Source: Coprothermobacterota bacterium
GTDB taxonomy: Bacteria; Caldisericota; JANLFM01
NCBI GenBank assembly: GCA_026389415.1
Contig: JAPLHX010000243.1
Span: 1-14,480, forward strand
DNA length: 14,480 nt
Direction: 5' to 3'
This document shows positions 6,660 through 12,986 of this stretch, in pieces. The translations under genes were made by a program, and so were the position numbers. Each line of letters begins with the position of its first letter. The first letter of the stretch is position 1. A model generated the notes under the pieces. It was not told the DNA's origin and did no database searches. It was given only the letters and a program-made list of their open reading frames with translations.

Positions 6660-7388
6660 ATCCGGTTCGAATAAGCGCCATCCGGTTTTTGCCCCCGCCA
6701 TCCGTTGCGGATCGGCTCGGATCCATTCCATCGCTCGGTGAAAACCAACGCGGGGATTATCCACCTTAGGATCATAGAAGCCATCGAAACCGAAACACTC
6801 CAGCAGGTAATCCTTCAACGATTCCTCTAGCAGCTCTTGCAGCGGTGCTTGAATCTCCGTCACTTGTACTTCATATCCTAGTTCGCGTAACTGCTCTTTC
6901 GTTTGGTGATGGATGTACCCAGTGCAGAGATACACTACTGTGTCTTCCGGCGGGCAATGGAATGCTTCGAGTAGTTCCATCGCCAATTCCGCCGAACGCC
7001 GGATGTACATCTTTTCTACAAATAAAGGGAACTGAAACCATTTCGGTTCGATTTCCCGCCATAGAAATCCATCGCCATGCTTGTAGGCGCCAATCAACAC
7101 CCCGCCCACAGGACAGCCGATGCCGGCATCGTCGATATCTACCCGGCAGTTGCGCGTTTGCACTAGCTGGCAACCTTCAGCGATTCGTTTCAAGGTAAGT
7201 TCATCCGTCGTCACCACCTTGAAGCACCCTTTATTGTTGCGATAGATCAATACATTGAACTTGGGTGATAACGGTGGACGGCCACGACCGCGGAAAACCA
7301 TCCAGGGATCGCGGGTCGGGATTTCATCGAGAACTTGCCGCAGCAGGGTAATCAGATTCTGGGCCTGCTCCTCAGTTTGGATCTCCAA
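6636..7388 (-). CDS. Uncharacterised 250-aa protein, possible RNase H-like fold
   Basis: I do not recognise a named family. The protein is soluble and well balanced in composition. The region RVDIDDAGIGCPVGGVLIGA (near residues 83-102) looks like the first strand and Asp of RNase H-fold proteins, compare D-E-A-G-x-G-P in RNase HII. A later segment (TVVYLCTGYI, then helix, GYEVQVTEIQ and an acidic helix LQELLEESLKDYLL) could supply the rest of such a fold. This is inference only. The start is TTG at 7388 (no ATG before residue 30), with GGAAAGGGG upstream. The gene overlaps the end of the histidine kinase by 17 bases, so it is probably translated from the two-component operon mRNA. Its tail overlaps the convergent HIT gene by 24 bases. 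Confidence 0.78.
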   Translation of the reverse strand: MEIQTEEQAQNLITLLRQVLDEIPTRDPWMVFRGRGRPPLSPKFNVLIYRNNKGCFKVVTTDELTLKRIAEGCQLVQTRNCRVDIDDAGIGCPVGGVLIGAYKHGDGFLWREIEPKWFQFPLFVEKMYIRRSAELAMELLEAFHCPPEDTVVYLCTGYIHHQTKEQLRELGYEVQVTEIQAPLQELLEESLKDYLLECFGFDGFYDPKVDNPRVGFHRAMEWIRADPQRMAGAKTGWRLFEPDLLAKKGE

Positions 7389-8814
7389 GCTCGGCGCCCC
7401 TTTCCTCGGGTAATAGGAAACTGAAACAGCTCCCCTTGCCTACTTCGCTTGCCACCTCCAGTTTGCTGCCGTGCCCTTCCACGATTTGGCGGGCAATGGC
7501 CAGCCCCAACCCGACACCTTCAGTTTGGCGGGAATGCGATACATCGACCTGGTAGAAACGCTCGAAAACTCGATGCAGCGATTCTGTTGGAATGCCCGGT
7601 CCTTGATCCTGAACCCCCAAGCGAATCTGGCTTTTGCTTTCCCGCCGGGCAAACAAAGTGACCGTCGTATTGCTCGGACTGTAGGCCAAGGCATTGGCAA
7701 CCAGGTTCGCCATCACCTCATGAATTCGATCCGGATCGCCAAGAAGGAAAATTGGTTCAGGTGGAACCTCACTTGCCAAAACCAAGCCTTTTTGCTCAAA
7801 ACCCAGTTGGAATTGCCGCAATAAGCTAGCGAATTCTTCCTGCAGCGAAAAAGACCGCGGTTCCATTCGAATCTGGCCGGATTCTAGCCGGGAAAGCTGC
7901 AAAACGTGGCTGACCGTTTTAGCGAGCCGACGTGCTTCTCCCAGGATTAGCTGCAGGGTTTCCTCTATTTGGTCCCCGGGGATTACTCCATCTAAAATCG
8001 CTTCCGTGTAACCGTCAATGGATGCCAACGGGGTTCGCAACTCGTGAGAGACATTCGCAATCAGGTCTCTTCGCATGATTTCCATCTGCTCCAAGTTAGC
8101 AGCCATGTAGTTTAGCGTGCTGGCCAGTTTACCGATCTCATCGTGGCTGACCGCCGGAAGGCGTGCCGTAAAATCGCCACGGGATAGCTTGAGAGCAATT
8201 TGCTTCATCTTTAGCAAGGGTGCCGAGATTCCGCGGGAAAGAAAAACAACGAGGATTAGAGCCACAACGGCGGCAGCCAGTCCGCCTAACAGCAAGGAGC
8301 TGGTGAGAGATAGCCCCACCAATAGTCCGCCAGGCAGTGCTTCTTGTGCAATCTGCACGGCTCCCACCAGTTTTCCGGCTACATAGACCGGCGAAGTCAC
8401 TACCTCGATCCGTTGTCTCTGATCCAAAAAGATGGTTCCAATCGCCGTTCCCCCGATCAGGGCTTCGTCGATCTGGCTTTCATTGATGGGGATGTTTTCC
8501 GGAAGGAGGGATTGGACGCGTAAGTCACCGTTGGCATCGGTCAGAAATACTTTCACCTTGAATAGGCGCGCGATCTGCTCGAGCAGACCGCGTAATTCCG
8601 TCCAGTTTTGGGCATTGGGGATACTATCTGCTATGACGTTGGCAATCTCCGGCCCCCGCCTCAGAATGGAATAATTCCGCAAGAAGTCGTCCATCCGGGG
8701 TTGGATGATCGCCCGTTGTACCAGCAGAGTTACCAATAAAGTAATAAAAATGACGAGCAGAAAGCTGAAGGCCAATTTCCAGCGGATACTGATGTTATTG
8801 AACCAACGGGCCAT
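7372..8814 (-). CDS. Sensor histidine kinase (two-component system)
   Basis: A 480-aa membrane sensor kinase. It has a first membrane helix (about residues 13-33), an extracytoplasmic sensor region of about 130 residues with a PDC/CACHE-like look (KVKVFLTDANGDLRVQ near 86-101), a second helix (about 163-192) and a HAMP linker (193-245). The HisKA domain carries the phospho-accepting His257 in NVSHELRTPLASIDGY. The HATPase domain has N-box Asn370/374 (MANLVANALAYSP), G1 DQGPGIP (403-409), FERFYQVD (418-425) and G2 GVGLGLAI (433-440). All catalytic parts are intact. The response regulator gene ends 31 bases upstream, so they form one pair. The sensed signal cannot be read from sequence; the pair resembles PhoR/PhoB- and ResE/ResD-type systems in architecture only. 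Confidence 0.95.
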   Translation of the reverse strand: MARWFNNISIRWKLAFSFLLVIFITLLVTLLVQRAIIQPRMDDFLRNYSILRRGPEIANVIADSIPNAQNWTELRGLLEQIARLFKVKVFLTDANGDLRVQSLLPENIPINESQIDEALIGGTAIGTIFLDQRQRIEVVTSPVYVAGKLVGAVQIAQEALPGGLLVGLSLTSSLLLGGLAAAVVALILVVFLSRGISAPLLKMKQIALKLSRGDFTARLPAVSHDEIGKLASTLNYMAANLEQMEIMRRDLIANVSHELRTPLASIDGYTEAILDGVIPGDQIEETLQLILGEARRLAKTVSHVLQLSRLESGQIRMEPRSFSLQEEFASLLRQFQLGFEQKGLVLASEVPPEPIFLLGDPDRIHEVMANLVANALAYSPSNTTVTLFARRESKSQIRLGVQDQGPGIPTESLHRVFERFYQVDVSHSRQTEGVGLGLAIARQIVEGHGSKLEVASEVGKGSCFSFLLPEERGAELGDPN

Positions 8815-8845
8815 GGGCTCAGTCTCGATTCATTCCAGGCAGGTG

Positions 8846-9538
8846 CTACCCCTGCGGATCAAACTTGTACCCTACATCCCGAACTGTTCTAATCCTGCGC
8901 GGATTGGAAGAGTCGTCCTCGATTTTTCGTCGAAGATTTCCTACATGAACATCCACAACACGGGGGTCGCCGACATAATCCGCTCCCCAAACATTGGCCA
9001 GTAATTGATCCCGCGTATAGACGCGTCCCGGACTCTTCATCAGGCAGGCCAGCAAGTCGAACTCCAAGGCGGTCAATGTGATTTCGTCCTCTCCTTTGAA
9101 TGCCTGGCGCTTATCTGGAATTAGTTTCAAACCAGCATCACTCAGCTCCCGATCTCCGTTTCCCGTCGATAAGCGCGAGCGCCGCAACAATGCCTTGACC
9201 CTGGCCACCAATTCGCGCGGGGAAAATGGTTTGGTCACATAATCGTCTGCGCCAATCGAAAGCCCGATCACTTTGTCCGTCTCTTCGTCCTTGGCAGTCA
9301 ACATCAGGATTGGAACTTGCGAGTCCTGCCGGATGCGGCGACAAACCTCCAGCCCATCCAACAGCGGCAGCATCAGGTCCAGTATCACCAAAGACGGCCG
9401 TAAGCGCGTGAAAGCTTTTAGCCCTTCTTCCCCGTCTGCTGCACTAGCCACGACGTACCCTTCTCGTTCCAAATACAACCGCAAGAGGTCTACGATCTTT
9501 CGCTCATCTTCTACCAGCAGGATCTTCGGTTTTTCCAT
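8846..9538 (-). CDS. OmpR/PhoB-family response regulator
   Basis: A 230-aa DNA-binding response regulator and the partner of the histidine kinase downstream. The receiver domain has the acidic pair E10/D11 (LLVEDERK), phospho-acceptor D54 (VILDLMLP), the switch Thr81 (LMLTAKD) and Lys103 (DYVTKPFSP). The C-terminal winged helix shows LTALEFDLLACLM, RVYTRDQLLANVWG and RVVDVHVGNLRRKIEDD, ending in RIRTVRDVGYKFDP. Everything expected for an active regulator is present and the length is normal. There is no Shine-Dalgarno site at usable distance before ATG 9538. A TATAAT sequence lies six bases before the start instead, which suggests a leaderless or very short 5' end. Confidence 0.96.
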   Translation of the reverse strand: MEKPKILLVEDERKIVDLLRLYLEREGYVVASAADGEEGLKAFTRLRPSLVILDLMLPLLDGLEVCRRIRQDSQVPILMLTAKDEETDKVIGLSIGADDYVTKPFSPRELVARVKALLRRSRLSTGNGDRELSDAGLKLIPDKRQAFKGEDEITLTALEFDLLACLMKSPGRVYTRDQLLANVWGADYVGDPRVVDVHVGNLRRKIEDDSSNPRRIRTVRDVGYKFDPQG

Positions 9539-9544
9539 AAGGTC

Positions 9545-9550
9545 ATTATA
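9545..9550 (-). promoter_or_regulatory. TATAAT -10 box directly before the response regulator start
   Basis: On the minus strand a perfect TATAAT ends six bases before the ATG at 9538. A transcript started about seven bases downstream of this box would begin at or within a base of the start codon. No TTGACA-like element lies 17 bases upstream. The nearest G-rich stretch, GGTGG, is 13 bases from the ATG and overlaps the promoter itself, so it would not be in the mRNA. The call is a motif match only. Confidence 0.5.
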
Positions 9551-9580
9551 ACCACCAAAAACGAAGAAGAGGATAAGAAA

Positions 9581-9619
9581 CCATGAAGAAGAGGTGTTAA
9601 ATTCATCTCTTCTTCATGG
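9581..9619 (-). terminator. 16-bp hairpin, probable terminator of the 73-aa gene
   Basis: The arm at 9581-9596 (13 bases CCATGAAGAAGAG plus GTG) pairs with 9604-9619 (CATCTCTTCTTCATGG) through 16 pairs, one of them G-T, leaving a 7-base loop TTAAATT. On the minus strand the hairpin is followed by TTTCTTAT, a weak T tract, and it lies 19 bases after the stop of the 73-aa gene and before the response regulator promoter. The stem is AT-rich in the middle, so termination strength is uncertain. The near-perfect palindrome could also be a protein-binding site. Confidence 0.6.
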
Positions 9620-9637
9620 AACAGAGGTCCAGATACC

Positions 9638-9859
9638 CTATTTCTTCTTGGTCGGTGTTTTCTTCGCCGTCGCTTTTGCAGGCGCCTTCTTGGCTCCACA
9701 AGGCATGATCCAGTACTCCTTTCCTAGTTTGTTCCAGCGTATAGTGGCGGTACACACTCCGTCAAATTCAACCAACTTTCCAGCCATCATATTTTCCCGG
9801 ATTTCCGGTCCAGTGAAAATCCAGTTGCGATAAAAAGACAGTAAGGATAATGCTCTCAT
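9638..9859 (-). CDS. Small basic hypothetical protein with Lys/Ala/Pro tail, 73 aa
   Basis: Not recognised. The first 55 residues form a compact, aromatic-containing segment (IFTGPEIRENMMAGKLVEFD, then VCTATIRWNKLGKEYWIMPC). The last 20 residues are a histone-like low-complexity tail of Lys, Ala, Pro and Thr that ends in KKTPTKKK, the sort of tail that binds nucleic acid non-specifically. The ATG at 9859 has no Shine-Dalgarno site, but it overlaps the TGA of a 58-codon open frame as ATGA, so translation may be coupled. The second choice is the ATG pair at residues 24-25. A hairpin just beyond the stop supports it being the last gene of a transcription unit that includes the PP-loop gene. Confidence 0.6.
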   Translation of the reverse strand: MRALSLLSFYRNWIFTGPEIRENMMAGKLVEFDGVCTATIRWNKLGKEYWIMPCGAKKAPAKATAKKTPTKKK

Positions 9860-10032
9860 AATTTCTGTTTCAGCCGTTTTGTCGCCACGAGGACGCTGTC
9901 ACTTTGGAAGGGTACCAGTATGGTTGTCGCCGTTCGGTTGCCTATGAAGGTTCTGTCTGGACCCTTTGTTACAGTTCTTCCACTGCCACCACATGAAAAG
10001 TAAATAGACGGTCGTTGGCACTGGTTTTCCAC
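9856..10032 (-). CDS. Possible 58-aa protein overlapping the end of the PP-loop gene
   Basis: An open frame beginning at GTG 10032 would encode a basic 58-aa protein whose second half (KGPDRTFIGNRTATTILVPF near residues 23-42, then SDSVLVATKRLKQKL) looks protein-like. About 21 codons overlap the 3' end of the PP-loop gene in another frame; the rest fills the gap to the 73-aa gene, and its TGA overlaps that gene's ATG as ATGA. No Shine-Dalgarno site is visible. A third frame is also open across much of this stretch, so openness alone is weak evidence. It could instead be a frameshifted extension of the PP-loop gene. Confidence 0.3.
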   Translation of the reverse strand: MENQCQRPSIYFSCGGSGRTVTKGPDRTFIGNRTATTILVPFQSDSVLVATKRLKQKL

Positions 10033-10898
10033 TGGATCGAAAGGGGTGCGGCGAATGAAGGCTGCAGGATCCCTTCTTCCACCGCCAGGCGGGCATGAGC
10101 GTCCCCCATCAAAGATGGGTTCGCCAACACAGTCAAGCGCAGCGGACGGGCGGCAAAGATCAGCCGTTTGATAGCCAAACTGAAATCCTGCAGGCGTAAT
10201 GCCAGTTCGTTTTTTTCTTCCTGCAAGAGGCAGGGGCGAACGTTAACTACAGCGATGTTTTCCCGCAACGGTCCCACGATCTTGACATTGGCCAGTTCTG
10301 TATTTTTTTCTTTCTGGCGGAGAAAGGCCAGCAGGGTTTCGTTGGCGAAACAAACGGCTCGCCCGTGAAAGAATGGTGCTGCCAAGGGCTTCAACAGGTG
10401 CTTGGCTTGGCAGCCTTCCCGCCGGTTGTTCTCTCCAATCGGTTGAACGCAAATTCCAGCGGCATTAGCCAGCGCTCGGATTTCATTCTTTTCCAGATGA
10501 AAGAGGGGCGCGAACACTCCGGCCACCAATGGCTGTCCCCGCTGGCCCCAACTGTCTGCTTGGTTGGCGCCGGTCAAGATCAGGGCATCCGGGTTCTGCG
10601 ATCGCAGTAGACCCAGCTTCGCCTGTCGCGTACAGCGATTACAGGCCGGACCGTGACGCAAGATCTTTTCCAGGCGATCCTGCCCGGCCAAGATTTCCAG
10701 TTCTACTCCAAGGCATTGGGCAAACGCGAATGCTTTTTCTTTTTGACCTGGGTAGGTGTAGGGGCCCCAGCAAATGTGTACAGCCCGCAAACGGGGTAAA
10801 TCAACCACCTGACGGGCCAGCCAAAGAACTACCGAACTATCCAGGCCGCCACTGAATGCCACAACAACCGGTTTTCCGGCTGGCGCGGCTTGAATCAG
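9969..10898 (-). CDS. PP-loop superfamily ATPase (LarE/sulfurtransferase-like), start unclear
   Basis: A cytoplasmic PP-loop ATPase of about 300 aa. It has the pyrophosphate loop AFSGGLDSSVVLWLA, a CxxC in HGPACNRCTRQAKLG, TGANQADSWGQRG, the helix KNEIRALANAAGI, and a third Cys in REGCQAKHLLKP. The Cys pattern resembles ATP-using sulfur-transfer enzymes (LarE, TtcA-like) more than amidotransferases; the substrate is unknown. The start is a problem. The first normal start codon is GTG 10862, which leaves only two residues before SGGLDSS and cuts off the first strand. The frame is open upstream and encodes LAQNLIQAAPAGKPVVV, clearly part of the domain, but contains no ATG, GTG or TTG back to an in-frame TAA. 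CTG at 10898 is used here as a plausible start. The upstream receiver gene stops at 10928. Confidence 0.8.
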   Translation of the reverse strand: MIQAAPAGKPVVVAFSGGLDSSVVLWLARQVVDLPRLRAVHICWGPYTYPGQKEKAFAFAQCLGVELEILAGQDRLEKILRHGPACNRCTRQAKLGLLRSQNPDALILTGANQADSWGQRGQPLVAGVFAPLFHLEKNEIRALANAAGICVQPIGENNRREGCQAKHLLKPLAAPFFHGRAVCFANETLLAFLRQKEKNTELANVKIVGPLRENIAVVNVRPCLLQEEKNELALRLQDFSLAIKRLIFAARPLRLTVLANPSLMGDAHARLAVEEGILQPSFAAPLSIQWKTSANDRLFTFHVVAVEEL

Positions 10899-10927
10899 GT
10901 TCTGGGCGAGATTGTGGTGTTGCGGCT

Positions 10928-11335
10928 CTAGGACGGTTTGTTCTCTTGCGTGCGCCGCCGGGTCAGGACTTTATTCACCATTTCCTGCAGTTGCTTCAAA
11001 GTGAAGGGCTTGGCCAAATAGTCCGGCGAAGCGTGCACTGCCGCATAAATCTGATCGGCGTAGGAATCTTTCACGGTGATCATAATTACCGGTGTGGCCA
11101 TCAGCAGCGGGTCTCGCCTCATCTCGTCGAGAAAGGCATAGCCATCCATTTCCGGCATCACATAGTCCAACAAGATCAGATCGGGGTTTTCTTTGCGAGC
11201 CACTTCCAAGCCTTCCCGACCGTCATAAGCAGGTATCATGGTGTAGCCTAGGCCGCCTAAAAAATCGCTTAACAATTTCACGATATCCGGCTCATCGTCT
11301 ATGATGAGAATACTTTCACTACGCTTTTCTTCCAT
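10928..11335 (-). CDS. CheY-like single-domain response regulator
   Basis: A 135-aa stand-alone receiver domain with no output domain. It shows the acidic pair D13/D14 (LIIDDEPDIVKLL), phospho-acceptor D57 (DLILLDYVMPEMDGY) and the conserved Lys in PDYLAKPFTLKQL. The usual switch Thr is present in IMITVKDS. The ORF could be extended to 11383, but ATG 11335 has an excellent site, TAGGAGGGTAGCC, and starts just before the domain. Such proteins pass phosphoryl groups between partners or act by binding other proteins; no kinase sits next to it on this strand except the separate pair further downstream. The PP-loop frame begins immediately after its stop. Confidence 0.92.
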   Translation of the reverse strand: MEEKRSESILIIDDEPDIVKLLSDFLGGLGYTMIPAYDGREGLEVARKENPDLILLDYVMPEMDGYAFLDEMRRDPLLMATPVIMITVKDSYADQIYAAVHASPDYLAKPFTLKQLQEMVNKVLTRRRTQENKPS

Positions 11336-11760
11336 GGCTACCCTCCTATTAGTGCTTCCTAATCTCCCTTTAGTTTCTGGCATCTACAGTGTAACACAAC
11401 CAACACACCTGTTGTTACCACTTCTGTCATCAGGTAACGAGGTATTGTACCGCGAAAAAGGCTCATGCGCATACTATTCTCAAGTTTTTCATTTGTCCCG
11501 ATCCATGGGTTTGTTCGAACTGGGCAACCTCTACATATCAATGATGGGAGAAATTGATTCCGTGGTGCGTGAAGCCAACAGGATGCGGCGCTGAATCATC
11601 TTCCCTTTTCGCACAGTGAGCCGGTTATCGGATTTGGCGTGACCCTCAGCTTGCTGCAATATTGATCGGGCATCTCGTTCTCTTCCAAGCGGATGAAAAC
11701 AACATGCTGGGCTGGATCCGACTGTCGAAACGGCAAAAGCGGCAACGGTTGAAAAGATGT
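11336..11760 (-). other. Gap without a convincing gene, upstream of the CheY-like gene
   Basis: About 425 bases lie between the receiver gene and the tRNA. Open frames occur on both strands, but none has a ribosome site or a recognisable protein. The part nearest the receiver gene should hold its promoter; TACAAT-like and TAGTAT-like -10 candidates occur on the minus strand around 11445-11480 without a clear -35. A perfect inverted repeat GTTACC/GGTAAC with a 13-base spacer lies at 11414-11438 and could be an operator or a weak hairpin. Confidence 0.5.
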
Positions 11761-11835
11761 TGGAGCCGACGGGGAGATTCGAACTCTCGACCAGCTGATT
11801 ACAAATCAGCCGCTCTACCACTGAGCTACGTCGGC
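11761..11835 (-). tRNA. tRNA-Thr (anticodon TGT)
   Basis: The minus strand folds as a complete 75-base tRNA with encoded CCA. The acceptor GCCGACG pairs perfectly with CGTCGGC; the discriminator base is T. The D arm is GCTC-AGTGGTA-GAGC and the anticodon stem GCTGA/TCAGC carries loop TTTGTAA, so the anticodon is TGT (Thr, codon ACA). The T loop is the standard TTCGAAT. One pair of the T stem (A at 11787 against C, minus-strand reading, at 11773) is mismatched. It stands alone, not in a tRNA cluster. Confidence 0.95.
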
Positions 11836-12052
11836 TCGCTTCTGGAGCAAATAGGATAACATATTTTTATTAAATGCAGGGTGGACCAACCCTTCCCAGG
11901 CGCAAGCGTGGAATCATGGGCTTTCGGCTTCATTGAGGGAGCGGTCGCTGGCTAAGGCAAGTTTGAGCCGTATGCTTATTATGGAGAATGCAAAACAAAA
12001 GGCGAGAAATCAAGCATGGCCCGAAAAAACTGGAAAAGATGAGGATCCTTCG

Positions 12053-12529
12053 ATGAAGAAAACGGTCCCGTTGTGGACAATCATTTTGGCATTTATTCTT
12101 TTCTCCTGTTCACAGTCTTATTCGGCTACAGCAGACACGGACAATAGGAGGGGCACAGTGGAAGAGGAGATTTGGGCATTGGAAGAGGCGTACTTCGCAA
12201 ACCTCTATCAGGCAAATTACGAGGAGGTACTTGCCCTCGTGCATCGTCAATTCCTGGGGTGGCCGGGCGCCGTGCCGCAACCGATTGACAGAGAAGAAAG
12301 TGCTCGTTTCATGAAGCAATTAGTCCCCCAGCCCACTTCGTGCACTTTAAAGATTGAACGAGCCGGGATTCGGTTGCTGGGAGAGATCGCACTGACTCAA
12401 TACAACATTTGCGTCAATTACAATAGCACCGCTGGTGTGACGAAAACACAATCATCGCGGATCACCCATACCTGGGTGAAAGAGGAGGCTGGCTGGAAAT
12501 TGCTGGGGGGCATGAGCTATGACCAATGA
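12053..12529 (+). CDS. Putative lipoprotein with NTF2-like (DUF4440/SnoaL-type) domain
   Basis: A 158-aa exported protein. The N-terminus MKKTVPLWTIILAFILFSCS is a signal peptide ending in a lipobox-like LFSC (Cys19; Phe at -2 is unusual), so the mature protein is probably membrane-anchored outside the cell. The rest fits the NTF2-like cone fold: a first helix TVEEEIWALEEAYFANLYQ, a segment with HRQFLGWPGAVPQP, and beta strands ending in RITHTWVKEEAGWKLLGGMS, which is the usual end of DUF4440 proteins. Such domains serve as enzymes or ligand binders; no function can be given. An upstream in-frame start at 11933 would add 40 residues before the signal peptide. ATG 12053 is preferred because GATGAGGATCC lies before it and it starts the signal peptide. 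Confidence 0.8.
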   Translation: MKKTVPLWTIILAFILFSCSQSYSATADTDNRRGTVEEEIWALEEAYFANLYQANYEEVLALVHRQFLGWPGAVPQPIDREESARFMKQLVPQPTSCTLKIERAGIRLLGEIALTQYNICVNYNSTAGVTKTQSSRITHTWVKEEAGWKLLGGMSYDQ

Positions 12530-12558
12530 GCCGATTTGAAAAAACCGATCGGAGAAGG

Positions 12559-12632
12559 TTTGGTCAGCATTCCGTCCCACGCCCTTTTTTGGCGTTTCTG
12601 GGGCCTCTAAGGTTTTAGGCCGTATGACCAAA
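12559..12632 (+). other. Possible three-stem structured RNA segment
   Basis: TTTGGTCA (12559-12566) is an exact complement of TGACCAAA (12625-12632). Between them lie two short hairpins: ACGCC/GGCGT (12579-12583 with 12591-12595, loop of mostly T) and GGCCT/AGGCC (12602-12606 with 12617-12621). Drawn together they form a three-way junction. It lies 30 bases after the lipoprotein stop, where a terminator would be expected, but no strong T tract follows. It may be a weak terminator, a leader of the next gene, or chance. Confidence 0.25.
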
Positions 12633-12721
12633 ATCCCCAGATCGCCGGTTCAAGCTACGCCTTGCAGATCGTAAGCGTGCATTTTCCTTCCGATATGTGG
12701 TCTAATATGGAAAAGGAACGC

Positions 12722-12778
12722 ATGGCAGATGCTTCCAAAGAAAAGAAAGGAAAGGAGGTGGTATTAAGATGCAGATGA
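12722..12778 (+). CDS. Possible 18-codon upstream reading frame
   Basis: ATG at 12722, with AAAAGGAACGC in front, opens an 18-codon frame (MADASKEKKGKEVVLRCR) that ends in TGA at 12776-12778, ten bases inside the following 52-aa gene. It runs through that gene's ribosome site. It could be a short leader peptide that couples or limits translation of the membrane protein, or only chance; the peptide itself is Lys-rich and not recognisable. Confidence 0.25.
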   Translation: MADASKEKKGKEVVLRCR

Positions 12779-12927
12779 TCATCAATGTGATTCTTTCCGC
12801 CGTAGTAGCCGTATATTTCCTCTTTATCGCATTTGGCATCTCGACCGGAACTTGGATTTTTTGGGTTCTCGGAATTGCCGCAGCACTCGCCCTCGTCCTG
12901 AGCTTCTTCCCGTCAGGTAAAAAGTAG
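12769..12927 (+). CDS. Small two-helix membrane protein, 52 aa
   Basis: A 52-aa protein with two hydrophobic helices (about residues 3-23 and 27-47) joined by a short GISTGT turn and ending in PSGKK, so both ends probably face the cytoplasm. The ATG at 12769 has a strong ribosome site, AAAGGAGGTGG, at good distance, and a strong terminator follows 20 bases after the stop. These two signals make it a convincing gene in spite of its size. Family and function are unknown; small two-helix proteins of this sort often serve as membrane stress proteins or subunits. An 18-codon frame overlaps its start. Confidence 0.8.
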   Translation: MQMIINVILSAVVAVYFLFIAFGISTGTWIFWVLGIAAALALVLSFFPSGKK

Positions 12928-12947
12928 TTATTTTCTTCTTGTACGAA

Positions 12948-12984
12948 AAAGCCACTGTCTCTGCCGACAGTGGCTTTCTTTTTC
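12948..12984. terminator. Bidirectional intrinsic terminator
   Basis: AAAGCCACTGTC (12948-12959) pairs perfectly with GACAGTGGCTTT (12966-12977) over a six-base loop, giving a 12-bp stem. On the plus strand it is followed by CTTTTTCTTC. On the minus strand the hairpin is followed by a T stretch from the A run at 12946-12950. It ends the 52-aa gene on one strand and the small membrane-protein gene (stop at 12987) on the other. Confidence 0.93.
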
Positions 12985-12986
12985 TT

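Noticed and set aside
11301..11594. 97-codon plus-strand frame
   Set aside because: Starts inside the antisense of the receiver gene, has no ribosome site, and reads like untranslated sequence apart from the last 29 codons.
11531..11821. 96-codon minus-strand frame
   Set aside because: Begins inside the tRNA-Thr gene and has no ribosome site.
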